Positions 51,111 through 63,114 of a DNA stretch of 64,000 bases are shown piece after piece (the stretch's first letter is position 1; the number at the start of each line of letters is the position of its first letter). This DNA is from Ecdyonurus torrentis. Lineage: Eukaryota > Arthropoda > Insecta > Ephemeroptera > Heptageniidae. Below the pieces are notes generated by a model. The model was not told where the DNA came from, searched no databases, and saw only the letters and a program-made list of their open reading frames with translations. A program made the translations under genes and the position numbers. Location of the stretch: contig OX439135.1 in NCBI GenBank assembly GCA_949318235.1, positions 27,660,587 through 27,724,586 of the forward strand, read 5' to 3'.

Positions 51111-52399
51111 TATGAAGAAAAAAAAGGTTTGTAACTTAAGTTCTAATTGAGATGTAAAGTTGTGGTTTAGAAATAAAGTGATGCAAAACGCTCTATAGTA
51201 CTAAATTTACCTCTAGAAACAAAATTGAGAAAAAAAAATTTTTGAAAAAAATTTTGTTTTTCAGATTCTAAAAACGATTTTTGATGATATCTCAGAAACT
51301 AATAATGCTACAGACTTACGGTTTGAACTGAAATGTATCACTTTGAAATGTCTTATAAAAAGTTTATAACACTTTAGTCGCAAAAACTAAAACTTTCTTA
51401 GTATTTGAGAATTTTCGAATTGTCTTGCCGAAAACTATAGCATTGTAGCCCATATGAAGAAAAAAAAAGTTTGTAACTCGAGTTCTAATTGAGATGTAAA
51501 GTTGTGGTTTTGAAATAAAGTGATGCAAAACGCTCTTTAGTACTAAATTCATCTCTAGAAACAAATTTGAGAAAAATAATTTTTCCAAAAAAATTGTGTT
51601 TTTCAGTTTCTGAAAACGATTTTTGATGATATCTCAGAAACTAATAATGCTACAGACTTACGGTTTGAACTGAAATGTATCACTTTGAAATGTCTAACGA
51701 AAAGTTTATAACACTTAAGTCGCAAAAATTAAAACTTTCTCAGTTTTTGAGAACTTTCGAATTTTCTTACCGAAGTCTATAGCATTGTAGCCCATATGAA
51801 GAAAAAAAAAAGTTTGTAACTCGAGTTCTAATTGAGATGTAAAGTGGTGGTTTTGAAATAAAGTGATGCAAAACGCTCTATAGTACTAAATTCACCTCTA
51901 GAAACAAAATTGAGAAAAAAAAATTTTCGAAAAAAATTGTGTTTTTCAGATTCTGAAAACGATTTTTGATGATATCTCAGAAACTAATGATGCTACAGAC
52001 TTACGGTTTAAACTGAAATCTATCACTTTGAAATGTCTTATTAAAAGTTTATTACACTTTAGTCGCAAAAATTAAAACTTTCTCAGTTTTTGAGAATTTT
52101 CGAATTTTCTTACCGAAGTCTATAGCATTGTAGCCCATATGAAGAAAAAAAAAATTGTAACTCGAGTTCTAATTGAGATGTAAAGTTGTGGTTTTGAAAT
52201 AAAGTGATGCAAAACGCTCTATAGTACTAAATTAACCTCTAGAAACAAAATTGAGAAAAAAAAAATTTTCGAAAAAAATTGTGTTTTTCAGATTCTGAAA
52301 ACGATTTTTGATGATATCTCAGAAACTAATGATGCTACAGATTTACAGTTTAAACTGAAATCTATCACTTTGAAATGTCTTATTAAAAGTTTATTACAC

Positions 52400-55300
52400 T
52401 TTAGTCGCAAAAATTAAAACTTTCTTAGTATTTGAGAATTTTCGAATTTTCTTACCGAAGTCTATAGCATTGTAGCCCATATGAAGAAAAAAAAAGTTTG
52501 TAACTCGAGTTCTAATTGAGATGTAAAGTTGTGGTTTTGAAATAAAGTGATGCAAAACGCTCTATAGTACTAAATTCACCTCTAGAAACAAAATTGAGAA
52601 AAAAAAATTTTCGAAAAAAATTGTGTTTTTCAGTTTCTGAAAACGATTTTTGATGATATCTCAAAAACTAATAATGCTACAGACTTACGGTTTGAACTGA
52701 AATGTATCATTTTGAAATGTCTAACGAAAAGTTAATTACACTTTAGTCGCAAAAAATAAAACTTTCTCAGTTTTTGAGAATTTTCGTATATTCTTACCGA
52801 AGTCTATAGCATTGTAGCCCATATGAAGAAAAAAAAAATTTGTAACTCGAGTTCCAATTGAGATAGAAAGTTGCGGTTTTGAAATAATGTGATGCAAAAC
52901 GCTCTATAGTTTTAAATTCACCTCTAGAAACAAATTTGAGAAAAATAATTTTTTCAAAAAAATTGTGTTTTTCAGTTTCTGAAAACGATTTTTGATGATA
53001 TCTCAGAAACTAATAATGCTACAGACTTATGGTTTGAACTGAAAAGTATCACTTTGAAATGTCTTATGAAAAGTTTATAACACTTTAGTCGCAAAAACTA
53101 AAACTTTCTTAGTATTTAAGAATTTTCGAATTTTCTTACCGAAGTCTATAGCATTGTAGCCCATATGAAGAAAAAAAAAGTTTGTAACTCGAGTTCTAAT
53201 TGAGATGCAAAGTTGTGGTTTTGAAATAAAGTGATGCAAAACGCTCTATAGTACTAAATTCACCTCTAGAAACAAAATTGAGAAAAAAAAATTTTCGAAA
53301 AAAATTGTGTTTTTCAGTTACAGAAAACGATTTTTGATGATATCTCAGAAACTAATAATGCTACAGACTTATGGTTTGAACTGAAAAGTATCACTTTGAA
53401 ATGTCTTATGAAAAGTTTATAACACTTTAGTCGCAAAAACTAAAACTTTCTCAGTTTTTGAGAAGTTTCGAATTTTCTTACCAAAGTCTAAAGCATTGTA
53501 GCCCATATGAAGAAAAAAAAAGTTTGTAACTTGAGTTCTAATTGAGATAGAAAGTTGCGGTTTTGAAATAATGTGATGCAAAACGCTCTATAGTACTAAA
53601 TTCACCTCTAGAAACAAAATTGAGAAAAAAAAATTTCGAAAAAAATTGTGTTTTTCAGAGTCTGAAAACGATTTTTGATGATATCTCAGAAACTAATAAT
53701 GCTACAGACTTACGGTTTGAACTGAAATGTATCACTTTGAAATGTCTTATGAAAAGTTTATAACACTTAAGTCGCAAAAATTAAAACTTTCTCAGTTTTT
53801 GAGAACTTTCGAATTTTCTTACCGAAGTCTATAGCATTGTAGCCCATATGAAGAAAAAAAAAGTTTGTAACTCGAGTTCTAATTGAGATGTTAAGTTGTG
53901 GTTTTAAAATAAATTGATGCAAAACGCTCTATAGTACTTAATTCATCTCTAGAAACAAAATTGAGAAACAAAATTTTTCGAAAAAAATTGTGTTTTTCAG
54001 TTTCTGAAAACGATTTTTGATGATATCTCAGAAACTAATAATGCTACAGACTTACGGTTTGAACTGAAATGTATCACTTTGAAATGTCTTATGAAAAGTT
54101 TATAACACTTTAGTCGCAAAAACTAAAACTTTCTTAGTATTTGAGAATTTTCGAATTTTCTTACCGAAGTCTATAGCATTGTAGCCCATATGAAGAAAAA
54201 AAAAGTTTGTAACTCGAGTTCTAATTGAGATGTAAAGTTGTGGTTTTGAAATAAAATTATGCAAAACGCTCTATAGTACTAAATTCACCTCTAGAAAAAA
54301 AAATTGAGAAAAAAAAAGTTTCGAAAAAAATTGTGTTTTTCAGATTCTGAAAACGATTTTTGATGATATCTCAGAAACTAATAATGCTACAGACTTACGG
54401 TTTGAACTGAAATGTATCACTTTGAAATGTCTTATGAAAAGGTTATATAACTTTAGTCGCAAAAACTAAAACTTTCTCAGTTTTTGAGAATTTTCGAATT
54501 TTCTTACCGAAGTCTATAGCATTGTAGCCCATATGAAGAAATAAAAAGTTTGTAACTCGAGTTCTAATTGAGATGGTAAGTTGTGGTTTTGAAATAAAGT
54601 GATGCAAAACGCTCTATAGTACTAAATTCACCTCTAGAAACAAAATTGAGAAAAAAAAAATTTTCGAAAAAAATTGTGTTTTTAGATTCTGAAAACGATT
54701 TTTGATGATATCTCAAAAACTAATAATGCTACAGACTTACGGTTTGAACTGAAATGTATCATTCTGAAATGTCTAACGAAAAGTTTATTACACTTTAGTC
54801 GCAAAAAATAAAACTTTCTCAGTTTTTGAGAATTTTCGTATATTCTTACCGAAGTCTATAGCATTGTAGCCCATATGAAGAAAAAAAAATTTTGTAACTC
54901 GAGTTCCAATTGAGATAGAAAGTTGCGGTTTTGAAATAATGTGATGCAAAACGCTCTATAGTTTTAAATTCACCTCTAGAAACAAATTTGAGAAAAATAA
55001 TTTTTTCAAAAAAATTGTGTTTTTCAGTTTCTGAAAACGATTTTTGATGATATCTCAGAAACTAATAATGCTACAGACTTACGGTTTGAACTGAAAAGTA
55101 TCACTTTGAAATGTCTTATGAAAAGTTTATAACACTTTAGTCGCAAAAACTAAAACTTTCTCAGTTTTTGAGAATTTTCGAATTTTCTTACCAAAGTCTA
55201 AAGCATTGTAGCCCATATGAAGAAAAAAAAAGTTTGTAACTTGAGTTCTAATTGAGATATAAAGTTGTGGTTTTGAAATAAAGTGATGCAAAACGCTCTA

Positions 55301-58300
55301 TAGTACTAAATTCACCTCTAGAAACAAAATTGAGGTAAACAAATTTTCGAAAAAAATTGTGTTTTTCAGATTCTGAAAACGATTTTTGATGATATCTCAG
55401 AAACTAATAATGCTACAGACTTACGGTTTGAACTGAAATGTAACACTTTGAAATGTCTTATAAAAAGTTTATAACACTTTAGTCGCAAAAACTAAAACTT
55501 TCTTAGTATTTGAAATTTTCGAATTTTCTTACCGAAGTCTATAGCATTGTAGCCCATATGAAGAAAAAAAAAGTTTGTAACTCGAGTTCTAATTGAGATG
55601 TTAAGTTGTGGTTTTAAAATAAATTGATGCAAAACGCTCTAAAGTACTAAATTCACCTCTAGAAACAAAATTGAGAAAAAAATTTTTTCGAAAAAAATTG
55701 TGTTTTTCAGTTTCTGAAAACGATTTTTGATGATATCTCAGAAACTAATAATGCTACAGACTTACGGTTTGAACTGAAATGTATCACTTTGAAATGTCTT
55801 ATGAAAAGTTTATAACACTTTAGTCGCAAAAACTAAAACTTTCTTAGTATTTGAGAATTTTCGAATTTTCTTACCGAAGTCTATAGCATTGTAGCCCATA
55901 TGAAGAAAAAAAAAGTTTGTAACTCGAGTTCTAATTGAGATGTAAAGTTGTGGTTTTGAAATAAAGTGATGCAAAACGCTCTATAGTACTAAATTCACCT
56001 CTAGAAACAAAATTGAGAAAAAAAAATTTTCGAAAAAAATTGTGTTTTTCAGTTTCTGAAAACGATTTTTGATGATATCTCAAAAACTAATAATGCTACA
56101 GACTTACGGTTTGAACTGAAATGTATCATTTTGAAATGTCTAACGAAAAGTTAATTACACTTTAGTCGCAAAAAATAAAACTTTCTCAGTTTTTGAGAAT
56201 TTTCGTATATTCTTACCGAAGTCTATAGCATTGTAGCCCATATGAAGAAAAAAAAAATTTGTAACTCGAGTTCCAATTGAGATAGAAAGTTGCGGTTTTG
56301 AAATAATGTGATGCAAAACGCTCTATAGTTTTAAATTCACCTCTAGAAACAAATTTGAGAAAAATAATTTTTTCAAAAAAATTGTGTTTTTCAGTTTCTG
56401 AAAACGATTTTTGATGATATCTCAGAAACTAATAATGCTACAGACTTATGGTTTGAACTGAAAAGTATCACTTTGAAATGTCTTATGAAAAGTTTATAAC
56501 ACTTTAGTCGCAAAAACTAAAACTTTCTTAGTATTTAAGAATTTTCGAATTTTCTTACCGAAGTCTATAGCATTGTAGCCCATATGAAGAAAAAAAAAGT
56601 TTGTAACTCGAGTTCTAATTGAGATGCAAAGTTGTGGTTTTGAAATAAAGTGATGCAAAACGCTCTATAGTACTAAATTCACCTCTAGAAACAAAATTGA
56701 GAAAAAAAAATTTTCGAAAAAAATTGTGTTTTTCAGTTACAGAAAACGATTTTTGATGATATCTCAGAAACTAATAATGCTACAGACTTATGGTTTGAAC
56801 TGAAAAGTATCACTTTGAAATGTCTTATGAAAAGTTTATAACACTTTAGTCGCAAAAACTAAAACTTTCTCAGTTTTTGAGAAGTTTCGAATTTTCTTAC
56901 CAAAGTCTAAAGCATTGTAGCCCATATGAAGAAAAAAAAAGTTTGTAACTTGAGTTCTAATTGAGATAGAAAGTTGCGGTTTTGAAATAATGTGATGCAA
57001 AACGCTCTATAGTACTAAATTCACCTCTAGAAACAAAATTGAGAAAAAAAAATTTCGAAAAAAATTGTGTTTTTCAGAGTCTGAAAACGATTTTTGATGA
57101 TATCTCAGAAACTAATAATGCTACAGACTTACGGTTTGAACTGAAATGTATCACTTTGAAATGTCTTATGAAAAGTTTATAACACTTAAGTCGCAAAAAT
57201 TAAAACTTTCTCAGTTTTTGAGAACTTTCGAATTTTCTTACCGAAGTCTATAGCATTGTAGCCCATATGAAGAAAAAAAAAGTTTGTAACTCGAGTTCTA
57301 ATTGAGATGTTAAGTTGTGGTTTTAAAATAAATTGATGCAAAACGCTCTATAGTACTTAATTCATCTCTAGAAACAAAATTGAGAAACAAAATTTTTCGA
57401 AAAAAATTGTGTTTTTCAGTTTCTGAAAACGATTTTTGATGATATCTCAGAAACTAATAATGCTACAGACTTACGGTTTGAACTGAAATGTATCACTTTG
57501 AAATGTCTTATGAAAAGTTTATAACACTTTAGTCGCAAAAACTAAAACTTTCTTAGTATTTGAGAATTTTCGAATTTTCTTACCGAAGTCTATAGCATTG
57601 TAGCCCATATGAAGAAAAAAAAAGTTTGTAACTCGAGTTCTAATTGAGATGTAAAGTTGTGGTTTTGAAATAAAATTATGCAAAACGTTCTATAGTACTA
57701 AATTCACCTCTAGAAAAAAAAATTGAGAAAAAAAAAGTTTCGAAAAAAATTGTGTTTTTCAGATTCTGAAAACGATTTTTGATGATATCTCAGAAACTAA
57801 TAATGCTACAGACTTACGGTTTGAACTGAAATGTATCACTTTGAAATGTCTTATGAAAAGGTTATATAACTTTAGTCGCAAAAACTAAAACTTTCTCAGT
57901 TTTTGAGAATTTTCGAATTTTCTTACCGAAGTCTATAGCATTGTAGCCCATATGAAGAAATAAAAAGTTTGTAACTCGAGTTCTAATTGAGATGGTAAGT
58001 TGTGGTTTTGAAATAAAGTGATGCAAAACGCTCTATAGTACTAAATTCACCTCTAGAAACAAAATTGAGAAAAAAAAAATTTTCGAAAAAAATTGTGTTT
58101 TTAGATTCTGAAAACGATTTTTGATGATATCTCAAAAACTAATAATGCTACAGACTTACGGTTTGAACTGAAATGTATCATTCTGAAATGTCTAACGAAA
58201 AGTTTATTACACTTTAGTCGCAAAAAATAAAACTTTCTCAGTTTTTGAGAATTTTCGTATATTCTTACCGAAGTCTATAGCATTGTAGCCCATATGAAGA

Positions 58301-59035
58301 AAAAAAAATTTTGTAACTCGAGTTCCAATTGAGATAGAAAGTTGCGGTTTTGAAATAATGTGATGCAAAACGCTCTATAGTTTTAAATTCACCTCTAGAA
58401 ACAAATTTGAGAAAAATAATTTTTTCAAAAAAATTGTGTTTTTCAGTTTCTGAAAACGATTTTTGATGATATCTCAGAAACTAATAATGCTACAGACTTA
58501 CGGTTTGAACTGAAAAGTATCACTTTGAAATGTCTTATGAAAAGTTTATAACACTTTAGTCGCAAAAACTAAAACTTTCTCAGTTTTTGAGAATTTTCGA
58601 ATTTTCTTACCAAAGTCTAAAGCATTGTAGCCCATATGAAGAAAAAAAAAGTTTGTAACTTGAGTTCTAATTGAGATATAAAGTTGTGGTTTTGAAATAA
58701 AGTGATGCAAAACGCTCTATAGTACTAAATTCACCTCTAGAAACAAAATTGAGGTAAACAAATTTTCGAAAAAAATTGTGTTTTTCAGATTCTGAAAACG
58801 ATTTTTGATGATATCTCAGAAACTAATAATGCTACAGACTTACGGTTTGAACTGAAATGTAACACTTTGAAATGTCTTATAAAAAGTTTATAACACTTTA
58901 GTCGCAAAAACTAAAACTTTCTTAGTATTTGAAATTTTCGAATTTTCTTACCGAAGTCTATAGCATTGTAGCCCATATGAAGAAAAAAAAAGTTTGTAAC
59001 TCGAGTTCTAATTGAGATGTAAAGTTGAGGTTTTA
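52400..59035 (+). repeat. 3,419-bp (10-monomer) HOR of satellite A, two copies
   Basis: CAGTTACAGAAAACG at 53315 and 56734, and GAGGTAAACAAATTTTCG at 55332 and 58751, are both 3,419 bp apart. The interior includes monomers of types 1-4 from the left array (GAAAAGGTTATATAAC, GAAGAAATAAAAAG, GTATATTC, ACCAAAGTCTAAAGC). This links the right end of this array to the array at 1-8187. Confidence 0.88.
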
Positions 59036-59139
59036 AAATAAAGTGATGCAATACGCTCTATAGTACTAAATACACCTCTAGAATTAAAATTAAGAAAAAA
59101 ATTTTTTCGAAAAAAATTGTGTTTTTCAGATTCTGAAAA

Positions 59140-59632
59140 ATCGCTTTAATGCAAACTTTCGCAGTTATATAGAATCTCAGTACTTTCTCATCGAACTTTT
59201 CAGACTGTAGATACGAATTTTTATGATATCTCCGAAACTAATAAAGCTACAGGCTTGCGGTTTGAATTAAAATGTAGGACTAACAGACTTGCAAAGAAAA
59301 GGTTGTTACATCTTAATGGCTCCAATGCAAACTTTTGCAGTTATAGAGAATATCAGTGCTTTCTCATCGTACTTTTCAGACTGTATATACGATTTTTGAT
59401 TATATCTCCGAAACTAAAAAAGCTACAGACTTGCAAATTGAACTAAAATGTAGGACTAACAGACTTGCAAAGATAAGGTTATTACACCTTAATCGCTTCA
59501 ATGCAAACGTTCGCAGTTATAGAGAATCTTAGTGCTTTCTCAACGTAGTTTTCAGACTAAGAATACAATTTTTGATGATATCTTTGAAACTAATTAAGCT
59601 ACAGGCATGCGGTTTGAACTAAAAATATGAAG
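59140..59632 (+). repeat. Divergent 176-bp units, second copy
   Basis: Copy of 8188-8680 with a few substitutions (for example TTTAATGC for TTCAATGC at 59,147). The open frame that crosses the first copy is shorter here (63 codons at 59255-59446), which argues against selection on it. Confidence 0.85.
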
Positions 59633-59673
59633 AAAGTTTTGGCAAGTGTGCTGCGCCACTTGTGACCTTTTTA
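59633..59673. other. Spacer with dyad, second copy
   Basis: Copy of 8681-8721 with one visible change (GAAGAAAG for GAAGATAG). The CAAGTG/CACTTG dyad at 59643-59662 is intact. Confidence 0.6.
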
Positions 59674-60051
59674 GATGAGTTTAGTTGTATATAAAGTAGA
59701 TAAGTGACGTTATCACTAACTATCAACTAGTATTTAGTAGCGTATGAAGCAGATATGTGACGTCATCTATGACTATCATCTTGACTTTAATAGTGTATGA
59801 AGTAGAAATGCAACGTCATCACTAAATATCAATTTGACTTTAGAAGTGTATGAAGTAGATAAGTGACGTCATCACTGACTATCATCTTGACTTTAGTAGT
59901 GTATGAAGTAGATATTTGAGGTCATCTCTGACTATCAACTTGACTTTAGTAGTGTATGAAGTAGATAAGTGACGTCACCACTGACTATCAACTTGACTTT
60001 AGTTATGTATGTGGTAGATAAGTGACACCATCAATGACTACCAACTTGATT
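59674..60051 (+). repeat. Satellite B block, copy of B1
   Basis: Seven 53-bp units matching 8722-9099. One unit reads GACGTCATCTATGAC where the first copy has GACGTCATCACTGAC. Confidence 0.9.
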
Positions 60052-60990
60052 CATCACTTTATTTCAAAACCGCAACTTTCCATCTTAATTAGAACTCGAG
60101 TAACAAACTTTTTTTTTTCTTCATATGGGCTACAATGCTATAGACTTCTGTAAGAAAACACTAAAATTTTCAAACACTAAGAAAGTTTTATTTTTTGCGA
60201 CTAAAGTGTAAGAAACTTTTCATCAGAAAATTCAAAGTGATAAATTTCAGTTCAAACCGCAAGTCTGTAGCATTTTTAGTTTCTGAGATATCATCAAAAA
60301 TCGTTTTCAGAATCTGAAAAACACAATTTTTTTGGAAAAATTATTTTTCTCAATTTTGTTTCTAGAGGTGAATTTAGTACTATAGAGCGTTTTGCATCAC
60401 TTTATTTCAAAATTGCAACTTTCTATCTCAATTAGAACTCGAGTAACAAACTTTTTTTTTTCTTTATATGGGCTACATACAATGCTGTAGACTTCGGTAA
60501 GAAAACACTAAAATTTTCAAAAACTAAGAAAGTTTAATTTTTTTCGACTAAAGTGTAATAAACTTTTCATAAGACATTTCAAAGTGATACATTTCAGTGT
60601 AAACCGTAAATCTGTAGCATTATTAGTTTCTGAAATATCGTCAAAAATCGTTTTCAGAATCTGAAAAACACAATTTTTTTCAAAAATTTTTTTTCTCAAT
60701 TTTGTTTCTAGAGGTGAATTTAGTACTAAAGAGCGTTTTGCATCACTTTATTTTAAAACCGCATTTTTCCATCTCAATTAGAACTCGAGTTACAAACTTT
60801 TTTTTTCTTTATATGGGCTACAATGCTATAGAATTCGGTAAGAAAACACTAAAACTTTCAAAAACTGAAAAAGTTTAATTTTTGACAAATAAAGTGTAAT
60901 AAACTCTTCATAAGACAATTCAAAGTGATACATTTCAGTTCAAACTGCAAGTCTGTAGCATTATTAGTTTCTGAGATATCATCAAAAATC
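60052..60990 (-). repeat. Inverted satellite A block, copy of A'1
   Basis: Matches 9100-10038 base for base apart from scattered substitutions, including the private GGGCTACATACAATGC insertion. The 60-codon reverse frame at 60517-60699 is the duplicate of that at 9565 and is not a gene. Confidence 0.9.
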
Positions 60991-62185
60991 GTGACGCCAT
61001 CACTGACTATTATTTTGATTTTAGTAGTTTATGAAGTATATAAGTGACGCCATCACTGACTACTAACTTGATTTTAGTGTTGTATGAAGAAGATAAGTGA
61101 TGTCATCACTGACTATCAACTTAACTTTAGTTGTGTATGAAGTAGATATGTGACGTCATCACTGACTATCAATTTGACTTTAGTTTTGTATGAAGTAGAT
61201 AAGTGACGTCATCACTGACTTTTAACTTGACTATAGTTGTGTATGAAGTATATATGTAACGTCATCACTAACTATCAGCTTGACTTTAGTTGTGTATAAA
61301 TTAGATATGTGACGTTATCACTAACTATCTACTAGTATTTAGTATCGTATGAAGTAGATATGTGACGTCATCACTGACTATCATTTTGACTTTAGTAGTG
61401 TATAAGGTAGATATGTGACGTCATCACTGACTATCAACTTGACTTTAGTTGTGTATAAATTATATAAGTGACGTCATTACTGACTAACAACTGGTCTTTA
61501 GTAGTGTATGAAATAAATAAGTGACGTCATCACTAACTATCAACTTGACTTTCGTGTTGATGAAGTAGAATTTCAACGTCAACACTGACTATCATTTTGA
61601 CTTTAGAAGTGTATGAAGTAGATAAGTGACGTCATCACTGACTATCAACTTGACTTTAGTTGTGTATAAAGTATATATGTGAGGTCATCACTGACTATTA
61701 ATTTGACTTTAGTAGCGTATGAAGCAGATATGTGACGTCATCACTGACTATCAACTTGACTTAAGTAATTTATGAAATCGATAAGTTAAGTCATAATTTT
61801 TTTTGAACTTGATTTTAGTAGAGTATGAAGTAAATATATGACGTCATTACTGACGATCAACTTGACTTTAGTAGTGTATGAAGTAGAAAAGCAACGTCAT
61901 CACTAAATATCAATTTGACTTTAGTAGTGTATGAAGTAGATAAGTGACGTCATCACTGACTATCAATTTTAGTTTAGTTGTATATGAAGTAGATAAGTGA
62001 CGTCATCACTGACTATCATCTTGATTTTAGTAGTGTATGAAGTAGATATGTGAGGTCATCTCTGGCTATCAACTTGACTTTAGTACCGTATGAAGTAGAT
62101 ACGTGACGTCACCACTGACTATCAACTTGACTTTAGTTATGTATGTGGTAGATAAGTGACACCATCAATGACCACCAACTTGATT
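60991..62185 (+). repeat. Satellite B block, copy of B2
   Basis: Same unit order as 10039-11189 but 44 bp longer. It keeps the ACTTTCGTGTTGATGAAG unit at about 61,545 that is deleted in the left copy. Confidence 0.9.
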
Positions 62186-63114
62186 CATCACTTTATTTCA
62201 AAACCGCAACTTTCCATCTCAATTAGAACTCGAGTAACAAATTTTTTTTTCTTCAGATGGGCTACAATGCTATAGACTTCGGTAAGAAAACACTAAAATT
62301 TTCAAAAACTAAGAAAGTTTTATTTTTTGCGACTAAAGTGTAATAAACTTTTCATCAGAAATTCAAAAGTGCTAAATTTCAGTTCAAACCGCAAGCCTGT
62401 AGCATTATTATTTTCTGAGATACCATCAAAAATCGTTTTCAAAATCTGAAAAACACAATTTTTTTGGAAAAATTATTTTTCTCAATTTTGTTTCTAGAGG
62501 TGAATTTAGTACTATAGAGCGTTTTGCATCACTTTATTTCAAAACTGCAACTTTCCATCTCAATTAGAACTCGAGTAACAAACTTTTTTTTCCTTATATG
62601 GGCTACAATGCTATAGACTTCGGTAAGAAAACAATAAAATTTTCAAAAACTGAGAAAGTTTTATTTTTTTTTGAATAAAGTGTAATAAATTTTTCATAAG
62701 ACATTTCAAAGTGATACATTTCAGTTTAAACCGTAAGTCTGTAGCATTATTAGTTTCTGAAATATCATCAAAAATCGTTTTCAGAATCTGAATAACAATT
62801 TTTTTCGAAATTTTTTTTTTCTCAATTTTGTTTCTAGAGGTGAATTTAGTACTATAGAGCGTTTTGCATCACTTTATTTCAAAACCGCATTTTTCCATCT
62901 CAATTAGAACTCGAGTTACAAACTTTTTTTTCTTTATATGGGCTACAATGCTATAGACGTCGGTAAGAAAAACTAAAATTTTCAAAAACTGAAAAAGTTT
63001 AATTTTTGACAACTAAAGTGTAATAAACTCTTCATAAAACAATTCAAAGTTATACATTTCAATTCAAACTGCAAGTCTGTAGCATTATTAGTTTCTGAGA
63101 TATCATCAAAAATC
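62186..63114 (-). repeat. Inverted satellite A block, copy of A'2
   Basis: Matches 11190-12117 with one extra base in a T run at about 62,810 and scattered substitutions (for example GACAACTAAAG for GACTTCTAAAG). Confidence 0.9.

Larger units (their letters stand above)
33819..59139 (+). repeat. Large forward satellite A array with nested HORs
   Basis: About 74 A monomers head to tail. It starts in mid-monomer at CTCAGTTTTTGAG, fused to B7. Different stretches show different higher-order periods: 5,116 bp (15 monomers) over ~36.5-46 kb, ~2,395 bp (7 monomers) over ~44.8-51.1 kb, and 3,419 bp (10 monomers) over ~52.4-59 kb. It ends at 59139, where it passes in register into 176-bp units exactly as at 8187. 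Reverse-strand frames of 60-90 codons (for example 35728-35994, 36292-36498, 51364-51588) are chance frames in the repeat. Confidence 0.95.
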
